64,000 nucleotides of DNA from UBA7672 sp963784415 (lineage in GTDB: Bacteria > Pseudomonadota > Alphaproteobacteria > Caulobacterales > Hyphomonadaceae): positions 62,001-126,000 of the forward strand of contig CAWARK010000003.1 of the NCBI GenBank assembly GCA_963784415.1, written 5' to 3'. A program made the translations under genes and the position numbers. Below, piece after piece: positions 34,792 through 43,331 of this stretch (position 1 is the stretch's first letter; every line of letters begins with the position of its first letter). The notes beneath the pieces were generated by a model, which worked only from the letters and a program-made list of their open reading frames with translations, searched no databases and was not told where the DNA came from.

Positions 34792-35160
34792 GTGCTTGAT
34801 CCGGAACTCATCGTATTCATAAGGCATCGAATGCGTTCGGTGTGGACGCTTGAGCTGCTTCTCCTGCTGAGGCGCAACAGCGCTCAGCCGATACTCTGCT
34901 CCCAGCTTGTCAGAGACATGCGCGCGACACCGGGTCTCATCGGGCGAGGTCTACAGGAACTTGCCGCAGCTGGCCTTGTCGCTTCAGACGGACAATCGGC
35001 GCGCTTCATCGCCGAGTCCCTGAACCTCGCACGCATGTGCGAGGCGATTGACACAGCCTTCCGCGAAACGCCGGTCGCCATGCACGATGCGGTTCTCTCT
35101 TCAACCACTCGACCGGCAGATTGGGACAACTCGCTTTCCCGTGAGGACAAGCCCGGATGA
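34792..35160 (+). CDS. Small winged-helix-like protein, first gene of the DUF5985 operon
   Basis: 122 residues if GTG 34792 is used; an in-frame ATG at 34621 would add 57 poorly patterned residues. VLDPELIVFIRHRMRSVWTLELLLLLRRNSAQPILCSQLVRDMRATPGLIGRGLQELAAAGLVASDGQSARFI reads as a winged-helix domain (about 12-80). The tail is disordered. Proteins of this kind precede DUF5985 membrane proteins in other Alphaproteobacteria, to my recollection. It overlaps the next gene by 4 bases. Role unknown; regulatory or transmembrane-signalling partner are options. Confidence 0.55.
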   Translation: MLDPELIVFIRHRMRSVWTLELLLLLRRNSAQPILCSQLVRDMRATPGLIGRGLQELAAAGLVASDGQSARFIAESLNLARMCEAIDTAFRETPVAMHDAVLSSTTRPADWDNSLSREDKPG

Positions 35161-35423
35161 TGGACACAAGCCTTGTCTATCCCGCCTGCTTCGCAGGCTC
35201 AGCGATCTGCGCTTTCCTTCTTGTGCGGTCATGGATGCGCTCGCGTGATCGTATCCTGGCGTGGAGCGCTGTGAGTTTTCTGCTCCTGGCGATCGGCAAT
35301 TTCGTGCTGCTCTGTGACATGATCATCGCCCCCGACTTGGATCTCACCACGCTGCGCTATCTGGCGTCTCTGACAGCCGTTTCGATCTTGCTTGCCTGCT
35401 TCATTTGGAAGAGCAAATCGTGA
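35157..35423 (+). CDS. DUF5985-type small membrane protein 1
   Basis: 88 residues with three membrane segments: about 8-24, 36-55 and 65-84, with basic RSWMRSRDRI between 1 and 2. The pattern LVYPACFAGSAICAFLLVRSWMRSRDRILAWSAVSFLLLAIGNFVLL fits DUF5985, short proteins of unknown role. Both ends overlap neighbours by 4 bases (ATGA and GTGA), showing strict translational coupling in a three-gene operon. Confidence 0.7.
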   Translation: MMDTSLVYPACFAGSAICAFLLVRSWMRSRDRILAWSAVSFLLLAIGNFVLLCDMIIAPDLDLTTLRYLASLTAVSILLACFIWKSKS

Positions 35424-35680
35424 CCCACGTCGAATTCCTGTCCGGCATGATCGCGGCTGGCTGCGTTGCCTGCTGTCTGTTCTTCTTTCGCTTCTGGACC
35501 AGAACGCGGGATGGGCTCTTCCGTTCGTTTGCGCTGACCTTCCTGCTTCTAGGCATATCACAGGCGCTGATCACCCTGACTGGCCCAACGAGCGAAGACC
35601 AGAGCTACATCTATCTGATCCGCTTCGCTGCATTCTGCATTCTGACAGTCGATATCCTGCGAAAGAATCTGGCGCGGTAG
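35420..35680 (+). CDS. DUF5985-type small membrane protein 2
   Basis: 86 residues from GTG 35420 (VTHVEFLSGMIAAGCVACCLFFFRFWTRTRDGLFRSFALTFLLLGISQAL). Same fold as the previous protein: three helices with FRFWxRTRDxLF after the first. FFxRFWxRTRD is the hallmark of the family. A paralogous pair; they may form a heteromeric complex. Confidence 0.75.
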   Translation: MTHVEFLSGMIAAGCVACCLFFFRFWTRTRDGLFRSFALTFLLLGISQALITLTGPTSEDQSYIYLIRFAAFCILTVDILRKNLAR

Positions 35681-35779
35681 GGCTGGTATCGAATTGCACG
35701 GCAATAACAGATGACCGGAAGCCTTGCTTGTCAGGCAGTCTCTGTCATGTGGGAGACTTAGGTTTTTCGGAGACCCACG

Positions 35780-37060
35780 TTGGAAACTGCACACACACCA
35801 AGCGTCTTCGACATTGCCGCGATCCTGATCACCCTCGCGGCAGCGCTCAGCTGGCTGAATCACAAATTCCTCAAACTGCCATCCACAGTGGGTCTAGCGC
35901 TGATGGGGGCCGTCGCCTCGCTCATCGTCATCGGCATTGACTGGGTGACCCCGGCCTTCCCCATTGGTGACGCGATACGGGAGTTCCTCGCAGGCATCGA
36001 TTTCGAGACGACGTTGATGGAAGGGATGCTATCCTTCCTCCTGTTCGCAGGCGCGCTGCACGTGGACTTGTCTGACCTGAAACGTCACTGGTTGCCAGTT
36101 GGCGTTCTGAGCACGGTCGGCGTTCTGGTATCGACACTGATCGTGGGCTACGCACTTCAACTCGTCACACAGCTGGCGGGCCTTGATCTTCCCCTCATCT
36201 GGTGCCTCGTCTTTGGCGCGCTTATCAGCCCAACCGACCCGGTGGCGGTGATGGGTGCGATGAAGAGCGGAGGAACGCCTCCGGGCCTCCAGGCGACGAT
36301 CTCGGGAGAAAGCCTGTTCAATGACGGCGTCGGCGTCGTCATCTTCAGCATCATCCTGACGGCGGCGGTGAGCGGCGCGGAATTCTCCGCGACCAACGCT
36401 GCATGGCTGTTCTTTGTCGAAGCAGGCGGCGGCGCCGCCCTCGGCCTGGTCATCGGCTGGTTCGGCTATCTCGGCATGAAGGCGATCGATGACTATCCCG
36501 TCGAACTGTTGATCACACTCGCGATGGTCATGGGCGGATACGCGCTCGCCCAGAACCTTCACATCAGCGGACCTGTTGCAATGGCGGTCGCCGGCCTGCT
36601 GATCGGTAACCGTGGCGTGGCCTATGCGATGAGTGACACGACGCGCGACCATGTTATCAAGTTCTGGGGCCTCGTGGACGAAGTGCTCAATGCCGTCCTC
36701 TTCCTGTTGATCGGCCTCGAGGGAGTTGCGTTGATTGGCAACGTTCAATTCCTGATCGTCGGCCTTGTGGCGATCCCGCTTGTTCTGATTGCCAGGACTT
36801 TGGCCGTCGGCGCACCGCTGGCGTTCTGGCGCAAATCGCTCCCCTTCGAGTCAACGATGCCGGTGATGGTCTGGGGAGGCTTGCGCGGGGGCATCTCGAT
36901 CGCGCTTGCGCTGTCTTTGCCCGCGGGCGAGATCAAAAACCTACTGGTGACCACGACCTACGTCGTCGTGTTGTTTTCGGTCCTCGTGCAGGGCTCCACA
37001 ATCAGCGGCGTCATCCGGACCAGGAGTCCGCGACCCCCTGAAGAGGCCGACCAGCATTGA
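35780..37060 (+). CDS. CPA1-family Na+/H+ antiporter (NhaP-like)
   Basis: 426 residues from TTG 35780 with CGGAG upstream. About 12 membrane segments. GALISPTDPVAVMG carries the ion-binding Asp (ND-type region), ISGESLFNDGVGVVIFSIIL follows, and GLRGGISIALALSLPAGE near the end is the CPA1 signature. It exchanges Na+ (or K+) for H+ across the inner membrane. No C-terminal cytoplasmic RCK domain. Together with nhaA this gives the region two different cation/proton antiporters. Confidence 0.92.
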   Translation: METAHTPSVFDIAAILITLAAALSWLNHKFLKLPSTVGLALMGAVASLIVIGIDWVTPAFPIGDAIREFLAGIDFETTLMEGMLSFLLFAGALHVDLSDLKRHWLPVGVLSTVGVLVSTLIVGYALQLVTQLAGLDLPLIWCLVFGALISPTDPVAVMGAMKSGGTPPGLQATISGESLFNDGVGVVIFSIILTAAVSGAEFSATNAAWLFFVEAGGGAALGLVIGWFGYLGMKAIDDYPVELLITLAMVMGGYALAQNLHISGPVAMAVAGLLIGNRGVAYAMSDTTRDHVIKFWGLVDEVLNAVLFLLIGLEGVALIGNVQFLIVGLVAIPLVLIARTLAVGAPLAFWRKSLPFESTMPVMVWGGLRGGISIALALSLPAGEIKNLLVTTTYVVVLFSVLVQGSTISGVIRTRSPRPPEEADQH

Positions 37061-37311
37061 GGATGGCAAACGGCCCAAACCACTGGAGCATGGCCAAGCC
37101 ACCCCCTCAGCTTGGTCCGGATAAAAAGTTCTCAGCACCGGTGAACCGCTGTCATTTCACCTCGGCGTACTGTGAATCGGCTTCGAAAAACGCGGGCCGT
37201 TTCACAACGTGACTCGCCATCCACGAGTTCGCGGAAATCGGCCTCAAGCCGCTTTTGCTTGCGAAGAAGCGAGGTTCAGTCATGCCGCTCCGGTAGGACC
37301 ATTCCCAGCAA

Positions 37312-37345
37312 AGAAGGAGCCGCCGGTTTGCCGGCAGCCCCTTCT
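37312..37345 (-). terminator. Large hairpin downstream of parB
   Basis: AGAAGG...GC..GCCGG-TTT-GCCGGC..GC..CCTTCT with two internal mismatches; the 34-base stem-loop lies 20 bases past the parB stop (on the minus strand). A weak T-rich stretch follows on that strand. The rest of 37061-37365, between the antiporter and parB, has no gene. Confidence 0.4.
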
Positions 37346-37365
37346 GATATTCGGTCGAGCGATCT

Positions 37366-39039
37366 CTACTCAGCCGCAACCGCAACGCCGGTGCTGGTCA
37401 GCTCAAACCTGCCCGCCCGAACAGGCGTAACCAACAGGTCAGGTAGATAGCCTGTTCCTGCAGATGCCTCACCAACTTTGGCGGCAAGCTCGTCTTTCTT
37501 GAGTTTGGCATATGCCTTGATCGCCTGTTCCTGCGACCGTTCCGTCTGGTCGATAAATCCAGGCGCCCCGGAAAGGGCCGCAAGCAAGTCGGCCTTTGGC
37601 AAACGGGTCCAGTAAGTCGCATCCGCTTCCCAGAACTCACGCATATCGAGATCGAGGATCTCCGCCAATCTGTCGGCCATTGAGTGCCGCCGATGATCTG
37701 ACGGCGCGCCCTTCTCATGCACGAGATCGACCGCATCCGCCACGATGACCGCCAGGAGCGAGAGAAGTGTTTCGGGGGGCTGCATCAGGCACCAGTCGAG
37801 CACCTCGTCCTCATCGTCAGGGACATGCGCCAGAATTGCGCTGCGGGTTTCTACGAGCGCTCCGAGGTCGTCGACATGCGCTGCACTCGCCGACAGACCG
37901 ACACCGGACAGTTCGCTTCGGAACACGGTCCGCATGATCATCGCGGCAACGGTCACGGCAAGAGCAGTCTCCCGATCCCGCGCCAGCAGGAGACGGATCG
38001 CGCGTGTACGTGCAAGCGACAAATCGCGGATCACAGACTTTGGGAGACCGCACGCAATCTCCGGCTCTGGAGATGCGACCGCCTCGCCATCAACGGCGGC
38101 GTCATCACCGGCCTCCGCCCTCTCCAACCGTTTGCGGATGTCCTTGATCGTCTTCTCATCTGACTGCCGGACAACGCCCAGCGTGGCATAGGCTTCACCG
38201 TCATGATTGATCGCGATGACTACGCCAGCGTGTGCAATGAGATCCTTGTTCCAGACGCGTGCTGACTGACGCAGGGTTTCGATCGCGGCGGCGAGCGTGT
38301 CGCGCATTTCCCAGCGTGGATCCTCCTCGATGCTGTCTCCATCCAGTGCGGCGTCGAGCGCATCCAGTTCGTCACGCAGGCGGGTCAGTGAGGCCTCTTC
38401 TTCATCCGTGTATTCGCGCCAGTCGGGCTGAAGGCGCATCACAGCAAAGCCGCTATCGGTACGGCCCTGACCAAGGCTCGTCTCGACCCATCCCCAGCCT
38501 TGGGCGATCCAGCTATCGCGTTCGCCTGCGAGCTTCTGTTCGGCCAGTTCCGCCATCAGTGCCGGATTCTCGACATAGACGGCCTCGGGGTCGAAGAGGT
38601 CGCGTAACACGGCGCCGCCCGCGCATTCATAGGCTTCAAGCCCGACAAACGCCGCCAGACGATCCGACGCCCGCATGCGGCCTTCCATCAGGCGGGCGCG
38701 AACGGAGCCGGCATGCGTCACCGGTCTGCCCAGACTCTTGAACACGGCCTCTTGCTGGGCATGGCTCTCAACGAGGCAGAAGGCCCTAGCCGCTTCCAGG
38801 CTGACGTCGCCGCGCTTCCAGGCAGCCTTGATCTTTGGGGACAAGCCGGCGAGTGCAAGGCGCTGGTCGACGTGACGACGGGTTACCCCGAATCGGCGGG
38901 CGACATCGTCTGCCATGGCGCCCTCTGCGACGAGCGCGGCATATGCATCAACCTCATCCAATGATACGCCCTCTTTTTGTCTCGGCCTGCTTTGCAGCGC
39001 TGACGCTCGCCTCACCCGCCCTCGCGCAAACTGCGCCAC
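37366..39039 (-). CDS. parB: Plasmid/ICE ParB-type partition protein, N-terminally truncated
   Basis: Frame of 557 codons. Residues from about 24 on look like ParB/RepB: DEVDAYAALVAEGAMADDVARRFGVTRRHVDQRLALAGLSPKIKAAWKRGDVSLEAARAFCLVESHAQQEAVF is the helix-turn-helix region after the nuclease-like domain. A long C-terminal extension follows, as in large plasmid ParB proteins. The N-terminal half of the family (CTP-binding, GERRxxA) is missing. The first ~23 residues come from the antisense of trbG, so the true gene was cut near 38960-38970. Probably not functional for partition. ParB normally binds parS sites and loads SMC or ParA. Confidence 0.7.
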   Translation of the reverse strand: MAQFARGRVRRASALQSRPRQKEGVSLDEVDAYAALVAEGAMADDVARRFGVTRRHVDQRLALAGLSPKIKAAWKRGDVSLEAARAFCLVESHAQQEAVFKSLGRPVTHAGSVRARLMEGRMRASDRLAAFVGLEAYECAGGAVLRDLFDPEAVYVENPALMAELAEQKLAGERDSWIAQGWGWVETSLGQGRTDSGFAVMRLQPDWREYTDEEEASLTRLRDELDALDAALDGDSIEEDPRWEMRDTLAAAIETLRQSARVWNKDLIAHAGVVIAINHDGEAYATLGVVRQSDEKTIKDIRKRLERAEAGDDAAVDGEAVASPEPEIACGLPKSVIRDLSLARTRAIRLLLARDRETALAVTVAAMIMRTVFRSELSGVGLSASAAHVDDLGALVETRSAILAHVPDDEDEVLDWCLMQPPETLLSLLAVIVADAVDLVHEKGAPSDHRRHSMADRLAEILDLDMREFWEADATYWTRLPKADLLAALSGAPGFIDQTERSQEQAIKAYAKLKKDELAAKVGEASAGTGYLPDLLVTPVRAGRFELTSTGVAVAAE

Positions 39040-39806
39040 TTACGATCTCCGCCAGCAACGAGGCCGCAACACGTGGGCCAGCCGATGCATCGCTCGTCGG
39101 CGCCCTGCACGAGTTCGCCTATGAACGGGGCGCGCTCTATGCAGTCCAGGCCTCGCCGCAGCGGATCACCGACATTGCGCTTGAGCCCGGCGAGACCCTG
39201 CTCTCCGTCTCGGCTGGCGACACGACACGGTGGATCGTCGGCGACGCGCAGTCCGGGATCGCCGGCAACATCCAGTCCCACATCCTCGTCAAACCGAATG
39301 CCGCCAACCTTTCGACCAACCTGGTCATCATGACCGACCGGCGCGTCTATCATGTCGACCTCAAGAGTACGTCAGGCGCGGCGATGGCCGCTGTCGCTTG
39401 GCGCTATCCGGTCGAGATGACGCTGGCCACCAGCCAACCGCCTGCCCCACCGCCGGCGGCAGCCGCTCCAGCGCCGTCGCCCGTGTTCACGCCGGAGGCA
39501 CTCAATCTTCGCTACCGCATCGATGGCGACAAGCCGGACTGGCGCCCGCTGTCTGCATTCGATGATGGCAAGCAGGTCTATATCGAGATGCCCGACAATC
39601 TGATCGAGGCCCCGCCCCTGTCGGTGATCGGGGATGAAGGTCTTGAAGCCGTGAACTACCGGATCCGCGGCAAGTACTACATCGTCGATCGCCTGTTCAA
39701 AAAGGCGGAGCTCCGTCTTGGCTCCGGCTGGACCCAGAAGAAGGTCACCATCATCCGGCAGACGCCGATCGCCGCCGTGAACACCAATGGAGGCCCCAAT
39801 GGCTGA
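38961..39806 (+). CDS. trbG: Conjugal transfer protein TrbG/VirB9
   Basis: 281 residues from ATG 38961 with a signal peptide (RPLFVSACFAALTLASPALAQ). VirB9 signatures: FAYERGALYAVQASPQRITDIALEPGETLLSVSAGDTTRWIVGD, SHILVKPNAANLSTNLVIMTDRRVYHVDL, and the C-terminal NYRIRGKYYIVDRLFKKAELRLG. It forms the outer ring of a type IV secretion pore with TrbH/TrbI. No ribosome-binding site can be seen because the junction with parB lies at its start codon, so expression is doubtful. It overlaps trbI by 8 bases. Confidence 0.9.
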   Translation: MIRPLFVSACFAALTLASPALAQTAPLTISASNEAATRGPADASLVGALHEFAYERGALYAVQASPQRITDIALEPGETLLSVSAGDTTRWIVGDAQSGIAGNIQSHILVKPNAANLSTNLVIMTDRRVYHVDLKSTSGAAMAAVAWRYPVEMTLATSQPPAPPPAAAAPAPSPVFTPEALNLRYRIDGDKPDWRPLSAFDDGKQVYIEMPDNLIEAPPLSVIGDEGLEAVNYRIRGKYYIVDRLFKKAELRLGSGWTQKKVTIIRQTPIAAVNTNGGPNG

Positions 39807-41070
39807 TGGCCTCCCGCCCAATCCTGATGCTGGCGCCGATGAGCCGCCACCGCAGGAGCCCGCAAACCCGACTGAACCGCCCCAGCTTGATGCGATCCGT
39901 GTGAAGGGTCCCGGCGCGCGCGGACTCAACAAGCCCGCCATACTCACGGCCGCGGGCGGTGGCGTTGCGGTCGTGTTGCTGCTGGCGTCCGGCGCGTTCT
40001 CCAGCAAGCCCTCAACAAAGCCTGCGACCACAAAACCGATGATGTCCGATCCGGCTCGTCCGGAAATGGCGCAGGGCGCTATCAAGGCTTTGCCGGCCGA
40101 CTACGCGCAGGCGGCAGCGCTTGAAGCGGCTGAGCAGAATGATCACACCCTGGCGCCGTTCGACCAGGCTGGGCCGCCACGGCTTGGGCCACCTCTGCCC
40201 GGAGATGTTGCGGCGTTTGCGCAGGCACCACAACCGCCGGGCGACATGCCGCCCTACAGCAATGACTGGAACACGCCTGCGGCCTACGCGCCGCCTGAAG
40301 CGCCTGATCCAAAGATCGCAGAAGCTGCAGCAGCGGATCGGGCGGGGATTTTCTTTGCGCTGCGCGACGAACCGCGCAAGGCCGACACACGGTCAGCGCA
40401 ACCGATCGCATATCAGACGCCGCAACGCTCTCCCCTCACCGCAGTCTCGCCTCAGAACGACGATCAGCCCGCAAGCTCTGCCCACAACGACCGGGTGCTG
40501 TTCCCGGGGACGGTCATACCGGCAAGCCTGGTCACGGACCTGAACTCCGAGTCGCCGGGGCCGGTCATCGCGCAGGTGACGCAGACCATCTACGACAGCG
40601 CCACCGGTCGCATTGCGCTCGTCCCGCAGGGTGCACGGCTTATGGGCGAGTACAGATCCTCAAGCCGATATGGCCAGAGCCGTGTCGCAATCGTCTGGTC
40701 GCGACTGATCATGCCGAATGGCGATGAAGTTGCGCTTGATGAGGTTGGGGCCGATCCGTCAGGCGCTGCTGGGGTCAAGGGCGAAGTCGACAATCACTGG
40801 GCAGACGTGTTTAGCGCGGCTGCGCTCGGAACGCTTATCAATGTCGGCGTTGCCACGACGGAAGACCCGCAGCTCACCTACAGCGGCATAGGCGCGATCA
40901 CGCGCGATCCTGTTGACGCGGCAATTGCAGACGGCGTCCAGCGAAGCGCGAGCGGCGTGACAAATCGGGTTGTTGATCGGGGGCTGGCGATACCGCCGAC
41001 AATTCGTGTCGGCGCCGGGACGCGGATTTCGGTTCTTGTCACCGCCAGGACGGTCATAGATGGCCTGTGA
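39799..41070 (+). CDS. trbI: Conjugal transfer protein TrbI/VirB10
   Basis: 423 residues from ATG 39799 (GGAGG 5 bases upstream). N-terminal cytoplasmic Pro-rich part, single membrane helix (about 46-66), a Pro-rich periplasmic stretch, and the C-terminal VirB10 domain (LFPGTVIPASLVTDLNSESPGPVIAQVTQTIYDSATGRIALVPQGARLMGEYRSSSRYGQSRVAIVWSRLIMPNG...). It bridges the inner and outer membranes in the transfer apparatus. The rest of the trb operon is absent on both sides, so only this tail fragment of a conjugation locus survives. Confidence 0.92.
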   Translation: MADGLPPNPDAGADEPPPQEPANPTEPPQLDAIRVKGPGARGLNKPAILTAAGGGVAVVLLLASGAFSSKPSTKPATTKPMMSDPARPEMAQGAIKALPADYAQAAALEAAEQNDHTLAPFDQAGPPRLGPPLPGDVAAFAQAPQPPGDMPPYSNDWNTPAAYAPPEAPDPKIAEAAAADRAGIFFALRDEPRKADTRSAQPIAYQTPQRSPLTAVSPQNDDQPASSAHNDRVLFPGTVIPASLVTDLNSESPGPVIAQVTQTIYDSATGRIALVPQGARLMGEYRSSSRYGQSRVAIVWSRLIMPNGDEVALDEVGADPSGAAGVKGEVDNHWADVFSAAALGTLINVGVATTEDPQLTYSGIGAITRDPVDAAIADGVQRSASGVTNRVVDRGLAIPPTIRVGAGTRISVLVTARTVIDGL

Positions 41071-41095
41071 GTCCGAGGGCTATTCTCCGAAACAT

Positions 41096-41220
41096 CGCCC
41101 TTTGGAGACGGTTGCGGTTAGAAACGACGACCCTGAGGCACATCTCGTCGTCAGGATGAAGCCGAGTCTCCAAAGGCGATGGCTGCGGCCGTCCATTAAC
41201 CATTATTGCGTTTTGGTTAA
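41096..41220 (+). promoter_or_regulatory. Two inverted repeats upstream of the ATPase gene
   Basis: An interrupted inverted repeat, CGCCCTTTGGAGAC (41096-41109) and GTCTCCAAAGGCG (41166-41178), is followed by TTAACCA (41196-41202) / TGGTTAA (41214-41220). The second pair ends 36 bases before the ATG of the next gene and fits a repressor site. The first could be a trb terminator with a long loop. Confidence 0.35.
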
Positions 41221-41256
41221 CGGGCGCTACGTTGCACGTGCTGCTGGGGACGCGCG

Positions 41257-43137
41257 ATGGCTCAACTTACCGATACGGATGTCCAGAGATTTCGCGAGGC
41301 GCTTCGGCCGCTGAAGAAGTGGAACCGCCCGGAAATCCTGAGCGAAGAGGACGCTGATCTACTCGAGCGATTGTATGAGGACCCCTACCCAGATCAACAT
41401 CTGCTTCGAGACCTGAAAGCCGCATCTACATCATTTCTTGTAGGCCGCCGCGGTACTGGAAAATCTACGATGTTCCAGAGGGCGCAGTTGGACCTGCGCC
41501 GGGAACACAGTGTCATCACCGCATACGTAGACCTGCTCGCAGTCCAGGAAAACTCAAACGTCGGGCACCTCGGAGTGGCCGACGACTTCGCAAAGCAGCT
41601 CGTATGGTTTCAGGGCTTTCTGCGGATCCTCCTGGCCGACCTTGCAAAGGATCTTGCGGAGCGCGCCAACCGAGGTTTCTTCAACTCACTTTTGAACAAG
41701 AAGCGTCAGGTGCTGAGTCAGCTGGAAAAGCTTCAGGACGTCGAGCGGTACATCGCCAACGTGGATCTCACGCACGAGAACACGCTTGTGCGTCATACAA
41801 TCGAGACCAAAACCTCGACTGTCAGCGGCGGTGTCGGAGCATCCCCCGCTGACCTCGGCGCTCGTGTCGGAATCGAGCGGGGAACAACACGAGGTTCCGG
41901 GCTTGAAATCGCGGGGCAGGTGTCGCGTATCTTTCAAGTGAGCAAGTTTGTCGACGATCTCAAGGCGATCGTCGCGCCGCTTGAAGTGAAACATGTCTAC
42001 ATCTTCTTGGATGACTATTCTGAGATGAACAGCGCTGCCATGCAGCTACTGCTCGATCAGGTCGTCTATCCTCTCGAAATCGCCGGCCGAGACTTGATAA
42101 AGTTCAAGATCGCAGCACTCCCCGGATTCTACCACGGTAAGTTCGATCCGCAGAAGCTGGACCTCCTGCATCTCGATTTTTCATTCATTTATCGAGCAAG
42201 CGCCGCAGGTGACATGATGGCGTTGGGGGCAGATTACATCCAGCGCCTGCTGAGCAAGCGGCTCAACCATTTCACCGGCAAGCCGCTGCCACACTATTTC
42301 GCAGTATCGCTCAACCCAGCTGTACCCGAGTTGTTGTTTCTCGCGACCTTCGGCAACCCACGGGCTCTGGGCTGGATACTAAATTTTGCTGCCGACGAAA
42401 CGCTGGCGCACTACAAAAAGATAACAGCGGAATCGATCAGAAACGGAGCACGAAAATACTTTGAAGAGGTAGTCGAGCGACGCATCCGTTCATTCGGCAG
42501 CGAGGGCGACTCACACTTGATGCTGGGCCGATTGAACGCGATTCTCATCGAGGCTCGGCGTCTTCGAACCTCAAGTGACGTGGGGTTGAATGGCGATGAT
42601 CGGCGGACTGCGTACGCTAGCCACTTTCATTGCGATCACGCGATAGAAGCGAAACTGAATGCACTCTGTAATGTTCAAGCAATCAACTATTGGGGAGAAG
42701 GCAAGGATCGCGACGGTCGCCATATTGACTTGTATGCCTTGGACTTCGGCCTTTGCCAGCGCGAGAGCATTCCGTTCGGAAAGCCGGATGGCATCGGTAT
42801 CAAGGAATACGCTAGGCAGCGCATCTTCGACTTTACTGAGATCGTCGCCAGCGTAGATGCTGCGGCTCAGAACGCAGAAGCCAGTGCGTACTCGGACAGC
42901 GCTGCGCTGACCCCAATGCAGCGCAGAGTGTTGTCGGCCATCTACGCCGCTGGTCCAAACAGGGTGCTTGCGGCTAAGCACATTGCAGAAACTGCGGACA
43001 TTTCCTCCCGTGTTGTCGCCAAGGTGGCTCAGGAACTCGCAACATCCGGCTACGTTGAGCGAGAAAAAATCGGACAAATCTTTAGTTACCGCTTGGCAGA
43101 TCAAGCCCGGGAATCGGTTGCGCGACTGTTCGGGTAG
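41257..43137 (+). CDS. P-loop ATPase with C-terminal winged helix, probable defence gene
   Basis: 626 residues, GGGGAC before ATG. The P-loop is FLVGRRGTGKST (about 60-71). Walker B is VYIFLDDYSE (about 246-255), an ORC/STAND-like form. Between them is a long insert. A C-terminal winged helix (LTPMQRRVLSAIYAAGPNRVLAAKHIAETADISSRVVAKVAQELATSGYVEREK) follows. ATPases of this type occur alone in defence islands as sensors. It stands alone here, downstream of trb remnants and convergent with the S8 protease gene. Function otherwise unknown; no nuclease or toxin domain is seen. Confidence 0.6.
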   Translation: MAQLTDTDVQRFREALRPLKKWNRPEILSEEDADLLERLYEDPYPDQHLLRDLKAASTSFLVGRRGTGKSTMFQRAQLDLRREHSVITAYVDLLAVQENSNVGHLGVADDFAKQLVWFQGFLRILLADLAKDLAERANRGFFNSLLNKKRQVLSQLEKLQDVERYIANVDLTHENTLVRHTIETKTSTVSGGVGASPADLGARVGIERGTTRGSGLEIAGQVSRIFQVSKFVDDLKAIVAPLEVKHVYIFLDDYSEMNSAAMQLLLDQVVYPLEIAGRDLIKFKIAALPGFYHGKFDPQKLDLLHLDFSFIYRASAAGDMMALGADYIQRLLSKRLNHFTGKPLPHYFAVSLNPAVPELLFLATFGNPRALGWILNFAADETLAHYKKITAESIRNGARKYFEEVVERRIRSFGSEGDSHLMLGRLNAILIEARRLRTSSDVGLNGDDRRTAYASHFHCDHAIEAKLNALCNVQAINYWGEGKDRDGRHIDLYALDFGLCQRESIPFGKPDGIGIKEYARQRIFDFTEIVASVDAAAQNAEASAYSDSAALTPMQRRVLSAIYAAGPNRVLAAKHIAETADISSRVVAKVAQELATSGYVEREKIGQIFSYRLADQARESVARLFG

Positions 43138-43331
43138 ATCGCGATAGTCTGTTCTTCGGGAAAACCGCTCTTCCGCATGTCCGCCTCCAGATGGCGGACT
43201 CTCCATTCAACGGAGGGACCATGCGGGGCTCAGACCAACGCTTCCAAGCTTTCGCGCCGCCTTTGAGGAGCAGTACAGCCTCGCCTGTCGACGCCTCCTA
43301 TGAATGGAGGGCCGAACATCGCCGGCACAGG

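Noticed and set aside
39039..39039. ATG 39039 as the true parB start
   Set aside because: The first ~23 codons are antisense to trbG and share nothing with ParB, so the gene is truncated rather than complete.
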